Positions 7,972-16,303 of a DNA stretch of 64,000 nt are shown here, in pieces. The stretch lies in assembly GCF_024972755.1 (NCBI RefSeq), contig NZ_CP087724.1, positions 1,984,001 to 2,048,000 on the forward strand, given 5' to 3'. The stretch comes from Halanaeroarchaeum sp. HSR-CO (lineage in GTDB: Archaea > Halobacteriota > Halobacteria > Halobacteriales > Halobacteriaceae). The position numbers and the translations under genes are program-made. The stretch's first letter is position 1. Every line of letters begins with the position of its first letter. The notes beneath the pieces were generated by a model. It was not told the origin of the DNA, did not search any database, and saw only the letters and a list, made by a program, of their open reading frames with translations.

Positions 7972-8085
7972 TCGCTCCATCGACTCGCCGTCGACGGGCA
8001 TGGCACACTTCGCTGGTTCCGCCCTTAAACATCACGAGGTCCGTCGAGCACAGTAGCTAAACCGTCCGACGACCTACCATCGGCT

Positions 8086-8394
8086 ATGTACCGGGCGGGC
8101 GACGAGGTGGACCAGCAGGAATGGCTGGCCGAGTTGCAAGCGGTCGCGGACCGACTGGACCTCGATTCGCCCGCCCGGTCGACCGCACAGGACCTCTTTC
8201 TCTCACGCCTCCCGAAGGAGGAGCGCTCGAAGCAGGCCGCGCTGGCGGCGAGTCTCTACGCGGGGTCGCTGATCGCGGGCGACCAGCGAACCCAGACGTC
8301 GGTCGCCGACGCGGCGGGGGTGTCGCGACTCGTGATACAGCGCCGCTGGAAGGAATTACTGACCGAAGCGGGTCTAGAACCGCCAGACTGGTAA
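8086..8394 (+). CDS. Short TFIIB-like cyclin-repeat protein
   Basis: The 102 residues resemble a single TFIIB cyclin repeat: DRLDLDSPARSTAQDLFLSRLP, then KQAALAASLYAGSLIAGDQRTQTSVADAAGVSRLVIQRRWKELL, which matches the second cyclin fold with its C-terminal helix-turn-helix for BRE contact. The N-terminal zinc ribbon, B-finger and first repeat of a full TFB (about 300 residues) are missing. It might bind DNA or compete with full TFBs, but it cannot replace one. It converges on coaD with no gap (stop at 8394, next gene's stop at 8395). Confidence 0.7.
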   Translation: MYRAGDEVDQQEWLAELQAVADRLDLDSPARSTAQDLFLSRLPKEERSKQAALAASLYAGSLIAGDQRTQTSVADAAGVSRLVIQRRWKELLTEAGLEPPDW

Positions 8395-8886
8395 TCAGGC
8401 TCTAGAGCGCTTCCGGCCCTCGCGGTCAGGCGTGAGGTTGCCGTGTTCGTCGATCTCTCCGTTGACGATGCGCGTACTCGAGATGATGTCGCCGTCCTCT
8501 GCGAGAACGTGGTCGACGACGACGAGGTCGAGCGGATCGTACCCGCGTTCAGCTCGTATCTCGTTGATCCGTTCGCCGCCGGGGCGGGTCTCCGGGGAGA
8601 CGACCAGGGCGTCGTACTGCGCCTCCGTCGCGATGCCCGTTGGTTCCGTGAGCGTCCGGACCTCGAAGTCCCGGTCGTACTGCTCTGCGAGCGGTTCGAG
8701 TTCCGAGACGAGATCATCGTATCGCTCCTCGTACGGGCGGACGTAGCGTTCCTCGTGGCGGGTCTTCGGTGCGAGTTCGTCACTCGTGAGTCCGACGGTA
8801 ACGTCACCGAGTTCGAACGCCCGTTCGAACAACTTCCGGTGTCCGTCGTGGATCGGGTCGAACGTCCCGCCCAGGGCGACGTTCAT
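8395..8886 (-). CDS. coaD: Phosphopantetheine adenylyltransferase, archaeal type
   Basis: This 163-residue nucleotidyltransferase transfers AMP from ATP to 4'-phosphopantetheine, giving dephospho-CoA in CoA synthesis. It starts with a Rossmann strand and the nucleotidyltransferase HxGH motif (HDGH, residues 13-16), followed by KTRHEERYVRPYEERYDDL. The second signature ISSTRI, near residue 140, binds ATP phosphates. Length and pattern fit archaeal CoaD, which is closer to eukaryotic CoA synthase than to bacterial CoaD. The C-terminal tail is basic (GRKRSRA). Confidence 0.92.
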   Translation of the reverse strand: MNVALGGTFDPIHDGHRKLFERAFELGDVTVGLTSDELAPKTRHEERYVRPYEERYDDLVSELEPLAEQYDRDFEVRTLTEPTGIATEAQYDALVVSPETRPGGERINEIRAERGYDPLDLVVVDHVLAEDGDIISSTRIVNGEIDEHGNLTPDREGRKRSRA

Positions 8887-8911
8887 ACAGAGCGGGACGG
8901 ATGCCTCGGCT

Positions 8912-9493
8912 TTAGGGGTTGGGATTCTCCTCGTCCGCGCCGTCGTCAGATGGCTCTTCGCCTTCGGCGGTGACCTCGATGGAGACCGGGCGGGATTCGG
9001 GTTCTGTCTCGTCGAGATGGGAATCGAGGTTGAACAGGGTGTTCAGTTCGTCCTGCACCCGACCGACCACGTTTCCGACGAGGTCGCTGGGGGGAATAGC
9101 CATGTACTCGTACGGATTGTTTCCGGCACCCTCGCTCTGGCGCTTCTGCCGGTCGACCACGCCCTCCTCGTGGAGTGCGGCCAGCGCTTCCCGGACCGTG
9201 CTCGGGTACAGACCGGTTCCCTCGGCGACTTCCTCGCTGGTACTCCAGGGGAGTTTACGCAACTGGACGTAAATACGGGCGCGAGTCTCCGTCTCGAGAA
9301 CCCAGGACAGGATGTCGACGACCCGGCTATCGAACTCCGAGCGCGCACGGTCGGCCTCCTCCTCGAGTCGTTCGCGCGCACCACCTGCGGGTTCGCTCTC
9401 ACCACCCATTTCATCCTCGCTACCAGTGTCTACGGGAATCTCAACGCCCTCGTCTGCGTCCGTGTCGGTGTCTGTAGGATTATCGTCGGACAT
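8912..9493 (-). CDS. Winged-helix regulator with acidic tails (TrmB-like)
   Basis: This 193-residue protein has an acidic disordered N-terminus (about 1-45), a helix-turn-helix core (about 65-125) with LRKLPWSTSEEVAEGTG then YPSTVREALAALHEEGVV, and an acidic C-terminus. The core recalls TrmB/MarR winged helices used by haloarchaea. A start seven codons further upstream is possible, but the ATG at 9493 opens the conserved MSDDN-like acidic leader. It sits between gshA and coaD on the same strand, so it may be co-transcribed with either; the target genes are unknown. Confidence 0.68.
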   Translation of the reverse strand: MSDDNPTDTDTDADEGVEIPVDTGSEDEMGGESEPAGGARERLEEEADRARSEFDSRVVDILSWVLETETRARIYVQLRKLPWSTSEEVAEGTGLYPSTVREALAALHEEGVVDRQKRQSEGAGNNPYEYMAIPPSDLVGNVVGRVQDELNTLFNLDSHLDETEPESRPVSIEVTAEGEEPSDDGADEENPNP

Positions 9494-9542
9494 GCGTCGT
9501 CTTATCGAGGACAAAAGCGATGGGGCCGTTTAAACCATTTGC

Positions 9543-10616
9543 TCAGAGGACGATCGATTCCCGTAGCGCGCCCGCTCCGCGCTCCTGGAGGATTCGACGT
9601 TGGCGCTCGGCGCCGCTCTCCCGCTCGAGAACGTCGCCGAGAGCAGAGACGCCCAACCGATCCGTCTCTCGGTCGACCGCTGCTTCGAGGGCGATGGTCG
9701 ACGAACCATCCGCTTCGATGAACGACGCGTCGTGGCCGTTCCGTATCGCTCGCCACTTGTTCTCGTCGAGAATCTCCCGACGGACGTCGGTTCCCGACTC
9801 GCCGTCCTCGTACCGCTCCGCCAGGTCGACAACGAGTGCGTGGACGTACTCGACGAAGGCAACGACGTGATCGTGGCGAACCTGTGCGTCGGGGACCCTG
9901 ACCTCGACGGTGCCGTGTCCGGAATGCGGTCGCACGTCGAACCACAACTCACCCCGGTCCTCGATGCTGCCGTGTTCGAGCATCCGCTTCTCGAATCGGT
10001 CGAATTCCGCGTAGCTATCGAACGCGGTGGGCATCCCGGTGTTCGGTAACCCCTCGAATAGCTTCGCTCGCGCCGACGCGAGTCCGGTATCGAACCCGTT
10101 CCAGAACGGGGAGTTCACAGCGAGTGCGAGGAGCAGGGGCAGGTACCACCGCGTCTCGTTGGCTACCCACATCGCCTTGTCCGGGTCGTCGACGCCGACG
10201 TGGACGTGCACGCCCGCCGTCGTGTTCCGATGTTGGGGGTACTGGATGCGGTCGAGTTGCGAGCGGTACCGAGGTTTCTCGGCGTGTTCGTGATCACGCC
10301 AGTCTGCAGTAGGGTGTAGCCCTGCCGTAGCGATCCGGTACCCGCTTTCGGCTGCGTACTCCACCAGCACATCGCGACAGCGTTCGATCATGTCGGGGGC
10401 GCGCCCCGGGTCGGAGAGTTTTGGGGTCTGGGTCTCGATGACGAACTTGAACAACTCGTGGTCGATGCTGTCCCGGAGGAGGGATGGCGGGTCGCGCTCG
10501 TACACTAGCTCGTCCGACCCGGGGACCGGGTGTCCGTCCTCGTCCACCACGAAGAACTCCTCTTCCACGCCGACCGTGCCCATCTCAGTGAACGCAGCAC
10601 GCGAACCCATTTTCAT
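9543..10616 (-). CDS. gshA: Glutamate-cysteine ligase, haloarchaeal GCS2 type
   Basis: This 357-residue enzyme joins glutamate and cysteine to give gamma-glutamylcysteine, the main low-molecular-weight thiol of haloarchaea (established knowledge). Family signatures are [14 protein letters not shown] near residue 15, [13 protein letters not shown], the [22 protein letters not shown] segment near 120, [17 protein letters not shown] near 165, and [23 protein letters not shown] near 225. The protein is close to full family length. Two ATGs two codons apart (10616 and 10610) are possible starts. Confidence 0.93.
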   Translation of the reverse strand: MKMGSRAAFTEMGTVGVEEEFFVVDEDGHPVPGSDELVYERDPPSLLRDSIDHELFKFVIETQTPKLSDPGRAPDMIERCRDVLVEYAAESGYRIATAGLHPTADWRDHEHAEKPRYRSQLDRIQYPQHRNTTAGVHVHVGVDDPDKAMWVANETRWYLPLLLALAVNSPFWNGFDTGLASARAKLFEGLPNTGMPTAFDSYAEFDRFEKRMLEHGSIEDRGELWFDVRPHSGHGTVEVRVPDAQVRHDHVVAFVEYVHALVVDLAERYEDGESGTDVRREILDENKWRAIRNGHDASFIEADGSSTIALEAAVDRETDRLGVSALGDVLERESGAERQRRILQERGAGALRESIVL

Positions 10617-10669
10617 CTACAGGGACGTTCCCGACACCGTAATTAATTGTGCATTGAGCAGGCCGTGCC

Positions 10670-11299
10670 CTATCTCGGATGGGCGACGACGGCCAGGTGG
10701 TCGTCGTGGAATGGTTCCAGCCGTCGTGTCGCGTCGACGACGTACTGATCGGCGAGCGTGTCGAGGACGTCATCGAAGACCGCTCGCGGCGCTCTGGTGA
10801 CGTCCTCGCTTCTGGCCTTTATCGCGATAACGAGACGGCCGTCGTCGGCGAGAAAGCGGCGGTTCACGTTCGCGACCCGTGCCTGTCCCCTGGTTGCGAC
10901 GTCCTGCACGATGACGTCCAGGCCGCTCTCGACGACGTGTGCGTACGTCTCGGGACGACGGGCGTCTTTCAAAAGTGGGAAGAGCCGGTCGCGGGTCCGG
11001 GCCACAGCCACCAGATCGCGCACTGGACGGGGCGCGAACTCCACGGCGTAGGTGGGGCCGGCGAAGTCGGCCACGTGACTCACGGTCGTCCCGTTGGCCG
11101 CCCCGAGGTAGAGGACGGAATCGCCGTCCGTTACCCTCGTCTCCATGCCCTGCTCGAGGATTGCGCCCAGTTTCGATCGATGTGGATCCCAGTGACGCCA
11201 TCCGTCCGCCGTCGCCTCACCGTACACCGGTTCTCCCCTCGTTGCGAGACCTCGTGTCCCGTCGAAGGTCCGTCGCTCGACGCCAGCTGGCAGCGTCAT
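10670..11299 (-). CDS. flpA: Fibrillarin-like rRNA/tRNA 2'-O-methyltransferase
   Basis: This 209-residue SAM-dependent methyltransferase is the catalytic subunit of box C/D RNPs, which use guide RNAs to 2'-O-methylate rRNA and tRNA. The SAM motif reads YLGAANGTTVSHVADF (about residues 65-80), followed by YAVEFAPRPVRDL and DARRPETYAHVV, with DVIVQDVA as motif IV. The reading frame stays open far upstream, but that region is Nop5 in another frame. The ATG at 11299 overlaps the nop5 stop by four bases (ATGA), the usual nop5-fibrillarin coupling. Confidence 0.95.
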   Translation of the reverse strand: MTLPAGVERRTFDGTRGLATRGEPVYGEATADGWRHWDPHRSKLGAILEQGMETRVTDGDSVLYLGAANGTTVSHVADFAGPTYAVEFAPRPVRDLVAVARTRDRLFPLLKDARRPETYAHVVESGLDVIVQDVATRGQARVANVNRRFLADDGRLVIAIKARSEDVTRAPRAVFDDVLDTLADQYVVDATRRLEPFHDDHLAVVAHPR

Positions 11300-12132
11300 T
11301 CGTCCCCACCCCGACTCCGGATCCGGGCCATCCGTTCGTCGAGTTCGTCCTGCAACCCGGGACGGCGGTCGCCCGAATAGTGGTCGATGCGGGCCGCGAT
11401 GGCGAGCTTTCCGGCGAGCGCGCGTGCTGCGGACCCCCGCTGCTCCGGGGTCGTGCCACGCACGTACTCGTGCGTGTAGATGACGCCGTGTTTCGGAGAG
11501 GACGCGTGCCCCCTGAGGTGAGCGAACAGGGCGTCCTCGGCGCCCAGAACCTGTACGGTCCCGCTCGGTTTCTTCGCGAGTTGTTCGAGACCGCCGGCGA
11601 GGGCGATCAGTCGTGTGGCGAGTACCGGCCCGGCGAGCATCGAAAGGTTCGGACAGACCGCAGGGGCTTCGCGTCGGACGAACGCGTCGATGGTCTCGCG
11701 TTCGTCCTGGAGGTCGGTGACGCGGTTCGCCAGCGAGACGATACGCGCTTCCACCGGATCCCCTGGTTCGCGGCCGGCGATCTTCGCCACGTACTCGGCC
11801 CCCGACGCCGATTCCCCGTAATAGCTGCCCGCCCACTCGGTAAGTCGCTCCGTCAACTCGTTGGTCGTCGCTGCCAGGTCGTCGATCGTCCGGACGGCGT
11901 GGATGAGTTGTTGGTCGTCGGCCCGTTCGCGTTCCGCGACCTGCGATCGGGTCGCCTCGACAGTCACCTCGTGGAGTCGGTCGTAGTAGGCCGACTCGTC
12001 CGGAACGAACCCCGCTGCGACGGCCTCCGACGGCCACTCCTGGGGCGAGGACGCCGACCCCTCGCGAATGCTGGCCACGGCACCGTCGACGTCGTCTGGG
12101 TCCAGGTCCTGGAACCAGCCCTGCGATTGCAT
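11296..12132 (-). CDS. nop5: NOP5/NOP56 box C/D RNP scaffold protein
   Basis: This 278-residue protein bridges L7Ae-bound C/D RNA and fibrillarin. The Nop domain is clear: [49 protein letters not shown], then [16 protein letters not shown] (about residues 170-235; split motifs). Upstream lies the coiled-coil region ([20 protein letters not shown]). At 278 residues it is shorter than many archaeal Nop5 proteins (about 350-400), chiefly in the N-terminal fibrillarin-binding domain. The ATG at 12132 begins MQSQGWF; longer frames upstream have no family similarity. Confidence 0.93.
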   Translation of the reverse strand: MQSQGWFQDLDPDDVDGAVASIREGSASSPQEWPSEAVAAGFVPDESAYYDRLHEVTVEATRSQVAERERADDQQLIHAVRTIDDLAATTNELTERLTEWAGSYYGESASGAEYVAKIAGREPGDPVEARIVSLANRVTDLQDERETIDAFVRREAPAVCPNLSMLAGPVLATRLIALAGGLEQLAKKPSGTVQVLGAEDALFAHLRGHASSPKHGVIYTHEYVRGTTPEQRGSAARALAGKLAIAARIDHYSGDRRPGLQDELDERMARIRSRGGDE

Positions 12133-12229
12133 ACCTCCGATTTCCGTGGCTTCGCGTTTAAACCTACGCGTCGAGCGGGGCGACGAAAGACAACGGTTAA
12201 ACCGCCACAGACGGCAAATGGTAGTAAGG

Positions 12230-12403
12230 ATGAGCAAGACCCAGCAGGCGCGGCGGTGCGTCTCGTGCGGGATCAATATCTCCGGCACGAATGCGGCCAC
12301 CTTCAAATGTCCCGAGTGTGGCCAGCAGATCTACCGCTGTGCGAAATGTCGCAAACAGAGCAACCTCTACGAATGCCCGGACTGCGGATTCAGGGGGCCC
12401 TGA
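12230..12403 (+). CDS. HVO_2753-type double zinc-ribbon mini-protein
   Basis: This 57-residue protein holds four C-x2-C[G] knuckles (CVSCG, CPECG, CAKC, CPDCG) and ends in the conserved FRGP. It matches the haloarchaeal HVO_2753 family; the Haloferax protein binds two zinc ions and its deletion affects swarming and biofilm formation (recalled literature). The TGA is followed after one base by the EF-1 beta ATG, so the two genes form a translationally linked pair. GGTTAAACC near 12195 is the probable TATA box. Confidence 0.88.
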   Translation: MSKTQQARRCVSCGINISGTNAATFKCPECGQQIYRCAKCRKQSNLYECPDCGFRGP

Positions 12404-12404
12404 G

Positions 12405-12671
12405 ATGGGCAAAGTCGCCGCCGTCATCAAGGTGATGCCGGACAGTCCCGAGCTGGACCTCGACGAACTCCGCGACCGACTGGAGACCTCCCTGCCCGAG
12501 GGCGCGAAGATCAACTCGGTCGAGACGGAGGACGTGGCCTTCGGCCTCGTCGCGTTGCTCCCCACGGTCATCGTTCCGGACGATGCCGGCGGCACCGAGG
12601 CCGTCGAAGAGGCGTTCAGCACCGTCGACGGTGTCGAGTCCGTCTCGGTCGTCGAAGTCGGCCGAATCTGA
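12405..12671 (+). CDS. ef1b: Translation elongation factor 1-beta
   Basis: At 88 residues this is the archaeal aEF-1 beta, the nucleotide exchange factor that restores GTP on EF-1 alpha. It begins [22 protein letters not shown] with the ferredoxin-like fold typical of the family, includes [19 protein letters not shown], and ends with a beta strand [12 protein letters not shown]. The start ATG is one base after the stop of the upstream zinc-ribbon gene, an arrangement I recall from other haloarchaea. Confidence 0.93.
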   Translation: MGKVAAVIKVMPDSPELDLDELRDRLETSLPEGAKINSVETEDVAFGLVALLPTVIVPDDAGGTEAVEEAFSTVDGVESVSVVEVGRI

Positions 12672-12729
12672 TTCGACCGGGCGGCTTCCGGCGGCAATCT
12701 TTTTCCCGCGCGAGGTCGGACTCAACAGT

Positions 12730-12915
12730 ATGGCGCACGAGGCGTTCGTCCAATTAGCCTGTCCAGAATGTTCGAAAACGTGGGAGGCGACACCGAGTGA
12801 CCTCCCCACGCCGGACGCCAACTACGAGTGTCCGAACTGTCATACGACCCGTCGAACGTCCGAATTTCTCCGAACGAACCGCGACCTGGAGACCCTGAAA
12901 CAACTCCAGGGGTAA
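12730..12915 (+). CDS. Zinc-ribbon mini-protein
   Basis: This 61-residue protein has two zinc knuckles, CPEC (residues 11-14) and CPNC (33-36), separated by an acidic/polar loop, then a helical basic tail with TRRTSEFLRTNRDLETLKQL. It is soluble and probably binds one zinc ion. It follows EF-1 beta by 58 bases and is convergent with a methyltransferase gene. Haloarchaeal genomes hold many such C(P)xCG proteins of unknown role; I cannot assign one. Confidence 0.7.
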   Translation: MAHEAFVQLACPECSKTWEATPSDLPTPDANYECPNCHTTRRTSEFLRTNRDLETLKQLQG

Positions 12916-12923
12916 GCGGCGGG

Positions 12924-13544
12924 TCAGGCGCGGGCAGTCACGACGAGCGCGTCCCGGGCCAGCCAATCCATATGCACGGTCTCGGTCTCGATGTCGGACC
13001 AGCCGGCGGCTCGACACCGCTCCGTAAACGCTTCTGGCTCGAGGAAATGCACCAGCCCGTCGGCCACCCGTCGGGCGATCGGATTGGTCGGATACCGCGG
13101 GCCGACGACGAACAGTCGCCCACCGGGTCGCGTCACCCGATGGGCATCTGCCAGTGCCGCGTCCACGTCGGACACGTAGGGGAGGGAGCCGATTGACATG
13201 ACCACGTCGAAGGTGTCCCGTTGGTAGGGGAGGCGCACCGCATCCCCAAGCGTCACCGTGGCGTCCTGGAGGGACGGTTTCTCCGTGGCATAGCGCAGCT
13301 GGTGGGGACTCAGGTCGACACCGTGGACCTCGCGGTCCCCACCGGCGACCCGTCGCATACTCTCGCCGGTGCCACAGCCCACGTCGAGGATGCGGTCGTC
13401 ATCGGCCAGTGGTAGCTTCGAGAAGTACTGCTTCCGGGTCGGGGCAAAGCCGGTGAAAAGGGGGCGAAGCCGATCGTAGAATCGCGCGACGTACCGGTAC
13501 ATCCGTGCGGCGCGATACTGATTACCGAAGATCGGATGTGGCAT
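12924..13544 (-). CDS. Class I SAM-dependent methyltransferase (UbiE/MenG-like)
   Basis: The 206-residue protein opens with a YRYVARFYDRLRPLFTGFAPTRKQYF-type N-terminus and shows SAM motif I as ILDVGCGTGES (about residues 52-62), motif II around VHGVDLSP, and FDVVMSIGSLPYVSDVDAAL followed by RPGGRLFVVGP. These features resemble small-molecule methyltransferases of the UbiE/MenG group, including quinone methylases, but the acceptor is not evident. It is immediately downstream of aIF2-beta on the same strand (one base between stop and start), which suggests co-transcription rather than shared function. Confidence 0.75.
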   Translation of the reverse strand: MPHPIFGNQYRAARMYRYVARFYDRLRPLFTGFAPTRKQYFSKLPLADDDRILDVGCGTGESMRRVAGGDREVHGVDLSPHQLRYATEKPSLQDATVTLGDAVRLPYQRDTFDVVMSIGSLPYVSDVDAALADAHRVTRPGGRLFVVGPRYPTNPIARRVADGLVHFLEPEAFTERCRAAGWSDIETETVHMDWLARDALVVTARA

Positions 13545-13545
13545 C

Positions 13546-13944
13546 TCAGACCGACGACCTGGCGCCACAGGCATCGCACTTGAGGATCTCCGCCCCGTGT
13601 TCGGTCGTCAGCTTCGTGTCGGGGAGGCCACATTCGGGGCAGAGAACGTAGGTGTCGACGTAGTCGTCGAGAACGGCCTGGATGCGACGCTCGGTGAACT
13701 CGCCGGTGAGTCGTGCCCGCCCACGCTCGTCGATCTGGGCGCTCGTCCCGAGTTCGTCCTGGAGGAACTTCAGCAGATGTTCCTCCTCGCGACCGACGGT
13801 ATCGACGGTGGCCTGGAAGTTCTCGTAGACCGTGACGTGCCCTTCAGGACGGACCTCGGGGTCGGGAACGTCGAAACGGACGTCCTCACCGGCGATTTCC
13901 GGTTTGTCCTCGAGTGCCCGCTCGAGTTGCTCGTCGTAGTCCAT
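13546..13944 (-). CDS. eif2b: Translation initiation factor 2, beta subunit
   Basis: This 132-residue protein is one of three aIF2 subunits that deliver initiator tRNA to the ribosome. The central alpha/beta core (HVTVYENFQATVDTVGREEEHLLKFLQDELGT) and VDTYVLCPECGLPDTKL with a second LKCDACGA pair give the C-terminal C4 zinc ribbon (about residues 103-127). The ATG at 13944 gives the typical MDYDEQLERALE start; longer frames upstream are unlikely. Confidence 0.94.
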   Translation of the reverse strand: MDYDEQLERALEDKPEIAGEDVRFDVPDPEVRPEGHVTVYENFQATVDTVGREEEHLLKFLQDELGTSAQIDERGRARLTGEFTERRIQAVLDDYVDTYVLCPECGLPDTKLTTEHGAEILKCDACGARSSV

Positions 13945-14112
13945 ATCTTCGGTGTGCAGGTACGCGCCTAAAAGCCTTTCAGCGTCGACCCGGCCTGCGG
14001 ACCCGCTCGATGGAGAGCAAAACCGCCCTATCCGCCGAATTTGCCCCAAACAAAGTGTGTTAACGGCTCTCAGGATAATACTATAACCCCACAGTCGCTA
14101 GGACAGATTGCA

Positions 14113-14352
14113 ATGAAGAAGCAGGAGCTTATCCATCTACATGGACTCCTCGCAGAGGTAGGAAATTACTACGAGGAAACGACACCAGCAGAACTCGATC
14201 TCGACGAATACGATTCTCTTGGTGTCCGACCGACGTCCATACACAAATCGAAAACTGACCACAAGACCGCTGTTTTTGCGCTGGCTGACGGAATCACAGG
14301 TGCCTTCGACGGAATCGAACGGACCGAGACCGTCACCCCCAGCGCCGACTGA
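14113..14352 (+). CDS. UPF0058 family protein
   Basis: The 79-residue protein starts MKKQELIHLHGLLAEV, followed by YDSLGVRPTSIHKSKTDHKTAVFALADGI, the diagnostic pattern of UPF0058. Three conserved His residues (HLH and IHKSK/DHK) suggest metal binding, but the function is not established. Its codon use is less GC-rich than its neighbours. Start chosen at 14113, because the upstream extension has no similarity and an AT-rich promoter-like stretch (around 14075-14090, ATAATACTATAA) precedes it. Confidence 0.85.
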   Translation: MKKQELIHLHGLLAEVGNYYEETTPAELDLDEYDSLGVRPTSIHKSKTDHKTAVFALADGITGAFDGIERTETVTPSAD

Positions 14353-14521
14353 TACGTACCCGATACGTCTCGACCGTCACCGACCATCTCCCGTCCAGCG
14401 GCTGCCACACTGAGCCGTGTCGCCACTACAGTCGTGCGAGGGCGATACAACACAACCGATGAAAACCGTCTAGTCGAGGGTCGGCGATTCGAAGAAGCGC
14501 CGGCGAAACCGGCCTGGGACT

Positions 14522-14953
14522 TCACCCCTCCATCAATTCGTCGAACTCGGGGAGAACGCCGTCGTCTTCGGTCTCCTCGTCCGTCCCGCCACCGTCCGCT
14601 GCCTCGTCGTTTTCCCCTTCGATGACTTCGACCGCCAGAACCTCGAGGGGAATGTTCTCGAGGCGCTGGCCGATCTCCTTGCGAGCGATGCGCGAGGCGT
14701 GCTCCTCGCGTTCTACGTTGAACACCGTCATCTCGAGTTCGAGGGCGACGAGACTCTCGTCGGCGGCCACGAAGGCGGGCTCGATTTCTTCGCCGCAGTG
14801 CGGACAGTGCCGTTCGCCCATGTTGATCTCCACGTAGTTCAGGTCCGGGTTCAGCATATCGCCCGTCTTGGAGATGGCGATGCGCACCGCCTCGTCCGAC
14901 GATTCGACGTCGTACACCGGTACCGCCGCCTCGACGACGACCCTACAATCCAT
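14522..14953 (-). CDS. UPF0212 (DUF555) family protein
   Basis: The 143 residues start MDCRVVVEAAVPVYDV, contain a zinc-knuckle-like HCPHCGEEIEPAFV near residue 49, and LEMTVFNVEREEHASRIARKEIG, all typical of UPF0212/DUF555. The last 30 residues are an acidic tail. Its role is unknown; family members are found across euryarchaea. The gene is preceded by a TATA-like ATTTTTAA on the minus strand near 14982-14990, about 30 bases before the ATG. Confidence 0.87.
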   Translation of the reverse strand: MDCRVVVEAAVPVYDVESSDEAVRIAISKTGDMLNPDLNYVEINMGERHCPHCGEEIEPAFVAADESLVALELEMTVFNVEREEHASRIARKEIGQRLENIPLEVLAVEVIEGENDEAADGGGTDEETEDDGVLPEFDELMEG

Positions 14954-15039
14954 GGTTACGTGACACTATTGGCGCCCCCATTAAAAATAGGTTGGCCCCG
15001 ACCGACACGTTTCTCCCCCACCCTCCCCAAACCCGTTCG

Positions 15040-15942
15040 ATGGAGACGGGAACGATACCGACCGCGGAGGTGCCGGGTCCCTTCGACCTCCAGGCGACAC
15101 TGGAGAGCGGACAGACCTTCCTTTGGACGCGCCGGGACGGCCGGATGTACGAGGCGACGGTCCCCACCGGTGACAACGCCTGGTACCGGACCGTCATCGA
15201 CGGGGCCGGGGTCGCACTCCGACAGTCGGATGCGGGTCTCGAATGGCGGGCGACCACCGACCCGACGGAGGAACTCCGGGAGCGACTCGGGTTGACCGAT
15301 GAGATGGCGACGGCCATCGCGGCACTCCCGGACGATGGGCTCACCGGGATGGCGAAGGCCGCATTTCCGGGCCTCCGCGTCGTGAACGAGCCGTTCTTCC
15401 CGACGCTCGTCTCGTTCATCCTCTCGGCCCAGATGCGCGTCGAGCGCATCCATGCGCTCGTCCAGACCCTCTCCGAGCGATACGGGACGGCCCATCGGAT
15501 CGGCGAGGAGGTCGTTCACGCGTTCCCCGAACCAGCCGACCTGGCGGCCGTCTCCGAGGCCGAACTCCGCGAGTTGGGACTGGGCTACCGGGCGCCCTAC
15601 GTCACCGCGACGGCCGAGATGGTCGCCGAGGGAGTACTGACGGCGAACGACATCCGCGGACGTGACTACGAGGACGCCCGGGAGACCACGACGGGCTACG
15701 TCGGAGTGGGCGAGAAGGTCGCCGACTGCGTATTGTTGTTCTCGCTGGGGTACCCGGACCCGGTTCCACTGGACACCTGGATCCGATCCGCCATCGACGA
15801 GCACTACCCCGATGTACGGGGCGACGATTACGCGTCGACCTCGCGAGCCCTCCGAGACAGGTTGGGGCCATACCCCGGGGTCGCCCAGACCTACGTGTTC
15901 CACTATCTTCGCCACCGCGACGCCATCGAAGCTCCCGTCTGA
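15040..15942 (+). CDS. OGG1/AlkA-type DNA glycosylase (HhH-GPD)
   Basis: This 300-residue protein has the two-domain layout of 8-oxoguanine or 3-methyladenine glycosylases: an N-terminal beta domain (PFDLQATLESGQTFLW, like the OGG1 start) and a helical HhH-GPD domain. The helix-hairpin-helix reads TGYVGVGEKVADCVLLFSLG near residue 215 and is followed by PVPLDTWIRS, which holds the catalytic Asp (about residue 245). A Lys in the HhH hairpin (GEKVAD) is where bifunctional OGG1 has its lyase Lys. It probably excises oxidised or alkylated bases. Confidence 0.85.
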   Translation: METGTIPTAEVPGPFDLQATLESGQTFLWTRRDGRMYEATVPTGDNAWYRTVIDGAGVALRQSDAGLEWRATTDPTEELRERLGLTDEMATAIAALPDDGLTGMAKAAFPGLRVVNEPFFPTLVSFILSAQMRVERIHALVQTLSERYGTAHRIGEEVVHAFPEPADLAAVSEAELRELGLGYRAPYVTATAEMVAEGVLTANDIRGRDYEDARETTTGYVGVGEKVADCVLLFSLGYPDPVPLDTWIRSAIDEHYPDVRGDDYASTSRALRDRLGPYPGVAQTYVFHYLRHRDAIEAPV

Positions 15943-15981
15943 GGCCAGAGGATTTTGTGGCTGGACGGGCAACTAACCGCC

Positions 15982-16263
15982 ATGAGTGGCCAACGAACCA
16001 GAGCCCACGTGTACATCACTGGCACCGTTCAGGGGGTCTACTACCGGGCGAACACTCGAGACGCGGCGAGGGCCCACGGCGTGGACGGCTGGGTGCAAAA
16101 CCTCTCAGACGGCCGCGTCGAGGCCGTCTTCGAGGGCGAGAAGGACCGCGTCGAAGCGATGGTCGAGTGGTGTCACGACGGCAGTCCCGCCGCGTCCGTC
16201 GAAGCGGTGGAAGTCGATTTCGAGTCGCCGGAGCAACTCGACGGTTTCGAGATCCGGCGGTGA
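15982..16263 (+). CDS. acyP: Acylphosphatase
   Basis: At 93 residues this matches acylphosphatase, which hydrolyses carboxyl-phosphate bonds such as in acetyl phosphate or 1,3-bisphosphoglycerate. The active-site loop reads GTVQGVYYRANTRDAAR with the catalytic Arg, and GVDGWVQNLSDGRVEAVFEG contains the catalytic Asn. In classic enzymes the loop is GxVQGVxFR; here Tyr replaces Phe. Start at ATG 15982, 39 bases after the glycosylase stop. Confidence 0.93.
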   Translation: MSGQRTRAHVYITGTVQGVYYRANTRDAARAHGVDGWVQNLSDGRVEAVFEGEKDRVEAMVEWCHDGSPAASVEAVEVDFESPEQLDGFEIRR

Positions 16264-16271
16264 GCGCGCCA

Positions 16272-16279
16272 CCTTTACG
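16272..16279 (+). promoter_or_regulatory. TATA-like box for nnr-moaC
   Basis: CCTTTACG lies about 28 bases before the ATG at 16304, the spacing expected for a leaderless haloarchaeal mRNA. Confidence 0.45.
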
Positions 16280-16303
16280 ATTGGCCCCCGCTAACGGTCG
16301 GGC

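Noticed and set aside
7602-8028. Frames translating to RGTGFEPR-like strings across the tRNA-Leu array
   Set aside because: They are translations of repeated tRNA 3' ends and hairpins, overlap the real tRNA, and contain no protein family.
11300-12037. Upstream extension of the fibrillarin frame to 455 codons
   Set aside because: That DNA encodes Nop5 in another frame; the extension is Arg-rich and without similarity.
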